DNA from: Candidatus Aerophobota bacterium
GTDB lineage: Bacteria; Aerophobota; Aerophobia; Aerophobales; B3-G15
Assembly: GCA_021163905.1 (NCBI GenBank)
Contig: JAGGTG010000165.1
Coordinates: 1 to 19,249, forward strand
Length of the DNA: 19,249 nucleotides
Direction of reading: 5' to 3'
Part shown: piece by piece, positions 16,531 to 19,249 of the stretch
Position numbering within the stretch: position 1 is the stretch's first letter
Layout of the letters: each line of letters starts with the position of its first letter
Program-made: the position numbers and the translations under genes
The notes under the pieces: generated by a model
Told to the model about the DNA's origin: nothing
Databases searched by the model: none
What the model saw: the letters and a program-made list of their open reading frames with translations, nothing else

Positions 16531-19221
16531 TTATTCCCTGATTTTTTCTATTTTAACTGCTGCTACTTTGTATTCGGGAATTTTGGCCACAGGGTCAAGG
16601 GCATCATTTGTTAAAATATTAGCCGCAGATTCTGCAAAATGAAAACTCATAAAAACAACTCCATGGGGAGATTTATCGGTTATTTTAACTTTGGCATTTA
16701 CACTGCCCCTGCGGGATACAACCTTTACCGTTTCCCCCTCAGAAAGATTAAGATTAGCTGCATCCCTGGGATTGATCTCAATAACTCCCTCCGGATAAAT
16801 CATGTTTAGCCCTTTTACCTTGCGGGTCATAGTTCCTGTGTGGAAGTGGAAGAGGACCCTCCCTGTGGTTAAGATAAGTGGATAATCCTTATCCGGGGAT
16901 TCTTTTGGTGGTTTATAGGTCACGGAATGAAATTTACCCTTTCCTCTTGTAAACTTATCCTTATGCAGGTAAGGGGTTCCTGGATGGGATGGATCCGGAC
17001 AGGGCCACTGGATTCCCCTTTCTCCCAGTCTGGAATAAAGGATCCCCCCGTAAATAGGAGTAAGGGATGCTATCTCTTTCATTATATCTGCAGGATGTTC
17101 ATAGTGCATGGGATAACCCATCATCCGGGATAGCTCACAGATTATCTCCCAGTCAGCTTTTGAAAGCCCCGGAGGATTGATTGCTTTATGCAGTCTTTGA
17201 ACCCTACGCTCTGTATTGGTAAAGGTGCCATCTTTTTCCGCAAAGCAAGCTGCAGGAAGAACAACATCGGCAAGACTGGCTGTCTCTGATAGAAAGATAT
17301 CCTGAACCACAAGAAAATCGAGACTTTTAAGCGCCTTAAGGGTTCTTGTAGCATTAGGATCAGAAAGAAAGGGATTTTCTCCCATTATATACATCCCCTT
17401 TATCTTTCCCTCCTCAATGGCATGTATCATCTCAACTACTGTGAGTCCCTTTTTATCTGGCAAAGACACCCCCCAGCTCCTCTCGAATTTTTCCCTTATC
17501 CTCCCATCCTCAACACTTTGATAGCCAGGGTAAACATCGGGTAAAGCTCCCATATCACATGCTCCCTGAACATTATTCTGTCCCCTTAAAGGATTTACCC
17601 CTGTTCCCTCTTTACCAACATTACCACAGAGCATTGCAAGATTGGCAAGAGTCAGAACGTTATCTGTTCCTGTTGTATGCTGGGTTATACCCATTGTAAA
17701 AAGTATGGAAGCCTTTTTTGCCCTGGCGTAAATTCTTGCTGCTTTTATAATGTCATCTGCGGCAACCCCGGTAATCTCCTGCACCTTTTGGGGATTATAA
17801 TCCTCAATCACCTTTTTAAATTGCTCAAAACCCTCTGTTCTTTTTTCTATGAAATCTTTATCCTGCAGTTCTTCATTTAAAATAACCCACATAAAGGAGT
17901 TAAAAAGAGCAACGTCTGTTCCCGGTTTGTGCCTTAGCCATAGATGAGAGATTTCGGTGAGTTCTATTTTTCTTGGATCAGCTACAATTAATTTTGCTCC
18001 ATTTTTCACTGCTTTTTTGATCTGTAAGGCCACAATGGGGTGAGTTTCTGAAGTGTTGGAACCTACAACAAGGATGCAATCGGCCTTTAAAATTTCAGCT
18101 ATGGAGTTGGTCATGGCTCCTGAACCAAAGGCTCTGGCAAGTCCGGCAACAGTAGATGAATGACAGAGACGAGCACAGTGATCAACATTGTTGGTTCCGA
18201 TGACTGCCCTCATAAATTTCTGGAAAAGGTAATTTTCCTCATTTGTGCATTTGGCAGAAGATAACCCTGCGATAAAGTTTGCACCGTACTCTTTTTTAAT
18301 TTGTTTAAATTTTGAGGCGATAAATTCAAGAGCTTTATCCCAGGATGTCTTTTTAAATTTACCATCTTCCTTAATTAAAGGATCGGTGAGTCTTTCCGGG
18401 GAGTTGATAAATTCAAAACCAAATTTTCCCTTGGTGCAAAGCCACCCAGAGTTAACCGGAGCAGAAGGAGGTGATGTAACTTTAACCACCGTGTTATTTT
18501 TTGTATGCAAACTGATCTGACAACCACAACCACAGTAAGGACATATGGTAGTTGTTTTCTTAAATTCCCACTCTCTTCCCCTGCCCTTTCTCTCTACTTC
18601 AGTAAGGGCACCTACAGGGCAGACAGAGAGGCAGTTTCCACAGAAGACACAGGCTGTTTCAGTTAAAGGTCTGTTAAAGCCGGTAGTAATAAGGGTGGCA
18701 AAACCCCGCCTGGCAAAATCAAGAACCCCGCATTGCTGTACTTCTTCGCAGACATTAACACAACGGCCACAGAGAATACACTTGTTGTTGTCACGTTCAA
18801 TAAAAGGGTTGTCTGAGACAACAGGATAGTTTATCCTCTCTCCCTGAAAGCGAGACGATGTTACACCCAGCTCATAGGCGTATTTTTCTAAAAGACAACT
18901 CCCGCTTTTCTCGCAGGTCATACAATCAAGTGGATGATTTGATATAAGAAGTTCTAAAACCACCCGTCTTGCTCTTTTTACCCTTTCCGTATTTGTTTTA
19001 ACCTTTATTCCTTCTCTTACCGGATAAGCACAGGAGGCAACAAGATTTTGCACCCCTTCAACCTCAACCACACATAGCCTGCAGGAGGAAGGAGGAGATA
19101 ACCTTTCCTCATAACAAAGATGAGGTATGTCTATACCGGCCTGTTTTGCTGCTTCCAAAATTGTGCTACCTTCCTCTGCTAAAATTTCTTTTTCATCTAT
19201 TTTAATTTTTACCTTGGCCAT
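16531..19221 (-). CDS. fdhA: Formate dehydrogenase alpha subunit, cysteine type, with NuoG-like N-terminus
   Basis: This molybdenum or tungsten enzyme interconverts formate and CO2. The 896-aa protein opens with a [2Fe-2S] domain (Cys36, 47, 50, 64), then the His-ligated NuoG-type cluster (His96, Cys100, 103, 109). Two 4Fe-4S ferredoxin motifs follow (Cys148/151/154/158 and Cys191/194/197/201). The catalytic part starts with CPYCGCGC (Cys227, 230, 234) and Cys262 in WLCTKGKFG. In CARLCHSSTVAGL the active-site residue is Cys353, encoded by TGT (nt 18163-18165), where E. coli FdhF has selenocysteine. GSGAMTNSI and the C-terminal FHTGTMTRK segment fit formate dehydrogenase rather than nitrate reductase. 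The N-terminal clusters suggest electron exchange with a NuoE/NuoF-like NAD or ferredoxin module, which should lie upstream, outside the window. Shine-Dalgarno AGAGG lies 11 nt before the ATG. mobA follows by 2 nt. Confidence 0.93.
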   Translation of the reverse strand: MAKVKIKIDEKEILAEEGSTILEAAKQAGIDIPHLCYEERLSPPSSCRLCVVEVEGVQNLVASCAYPVREGIKVKTNTERVKRARRVVLELLISNHPLDCMTCEKSGSCLLEKYAYELGVTSSRFQGERINYPVVSDNPFIERDNNKCILCGRCVNVCEEVQQCGVLDFARRGFATLITTGFNRPLTETACVFCGNCLSVCPVGALTEVERKGRGREWEFKKTTTICPYCGCGCQISLHTKNNTVVKVTSPPSAPVNSGWLCTKGKFGFEFINSPERLTDPLIKEDGKFKKTSWDKALEFIASKFKQIKKEYGANFIAGLSSAKCTNEENYLFQKFMRAVIGTNNVDHCARLCHSSTVAGLARAFGSGAMTNSIAEILKADCILVVGSNTSETHPIVALQIKKAVKNGAKLIVADPRKIELTEISHLWLRHKPGTDVALFNSFMWVILNEELQDKDFIEKRTEGFEQFKKVIEDYNPQKVQEITGVAADDIIKAARIYARAKKASILFTMGITQHTTGTDNVLTLANLAMLCGNVGKEGTGVNPLRGQNNVQGACDMGALPDVYPGYQSVEDGRIREKFERSWGVSLPDKKGLTVVEMIHAIEEGKIKGMYIMGENPFLSDPNATRTLKALKSLDFLVVQDIFLSETASLADVVLPAACFAEKDGTFTNTERRVQRLHKAINPPGLSKADWEIICELSRMMGYPMHYEHPADIMKEIASLTPIYGGILYSRLGERGIQWPCPDPSHPGTPYLHKDKFTRGKGKFHSVTYKPPKESPDKDYPLILTTGRVLFHFHTGTMTRKVKGLNMIYPEGVIEINPRDAANLNLSEGETVKVVSRRGSVNAKVKITDKSPHGVVFMSFHFAESAANILTNDALDPVAKIPEYKVAAVKIEKIRE

Positions 19222-19249
19222 ATCAAAATTTACCTCTGAATTTTTCTAT

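Noticed and set aside
18163..18165. Possible selenocysteine codon at the formate dehydrogenase active site
   Set aside because: The codon read on the minus strand is TGT (Cys), not TGA, and the frame runs through without a stop.
19230..19249. Possible end of an upstream minus-strand gene (codons R-K-I-Q-R then TAA)
   Set aside because: Only six codons are visible, far too few to support a gene; the bases also hold the fdhA Shine-Dalgarno.

Overview
The window carries thirteen protein-coding genes (the first cut by the window edge) and no RNA gene, insertion sequence or CRISPR array that I can see. The DNA is AT-rich, about 40% G+C by eye. A BamA outer-membrane assembly protein shows that the host is a diderm. 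ClpC, a SecA ending in a zinc-binding SEC-C tail, and a NuoG-like cysteine-type formate dehydrogenase fit an anaerobic, probably uncultured bacterium. I cannot name the phylum from this sequence alone.

Layout, plus strand: the 3' part of clpC (1-2372), then a strong hairpin with a T-tract (2408-2437), then bamA. A tightly packed run follows: macro-domain protein, rsmD, a TudS/DUF523-related putative desulfidase, uvrC and an O6-alkylguanine-DNA alkyltransferase (4647-8516). Gaps in this run are 1-2 nt or small overlaps, and three of its five genes start with TTG. It looks like a transcription unit for nucleic-acid damage and modification. A good extended -10 promoter at 8540-8567 then drives secA and ilvB.

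Layout, minus strand: a second operon converges on ilvB. In transcription order it holds fdhA, mobA, rnz and a PAS-PAS-PAS-GAF-GGDEF diguanylate cyclase. MobA makes the guanylated molybdenum cofactor that the formate dehydrogenase needs. RNase Z matures tRNA 3' ends. The cyclase would turn a small-molecule or redox signal into c-di-GMP.

The points most worth a second look are: (1) the bamA start, where the only good Shine-Dalgarno lies inside the 3' arm of a terminator-like hairpin and points to an ATT codon; (2) an RsmD-like methyltransferase with GPPY where the family has (D/N)PPY; (3) the macro/rsmD/tudS-like/uvrC/ogt cluster; (4) a 55-bp perfect repeat inside clpC that also forms the left edge of the window; and (5) the coupling of a sensor diguanylate cyclase to formate dehydrogenase and MobA. 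I found no clearly new defence or mobile system.
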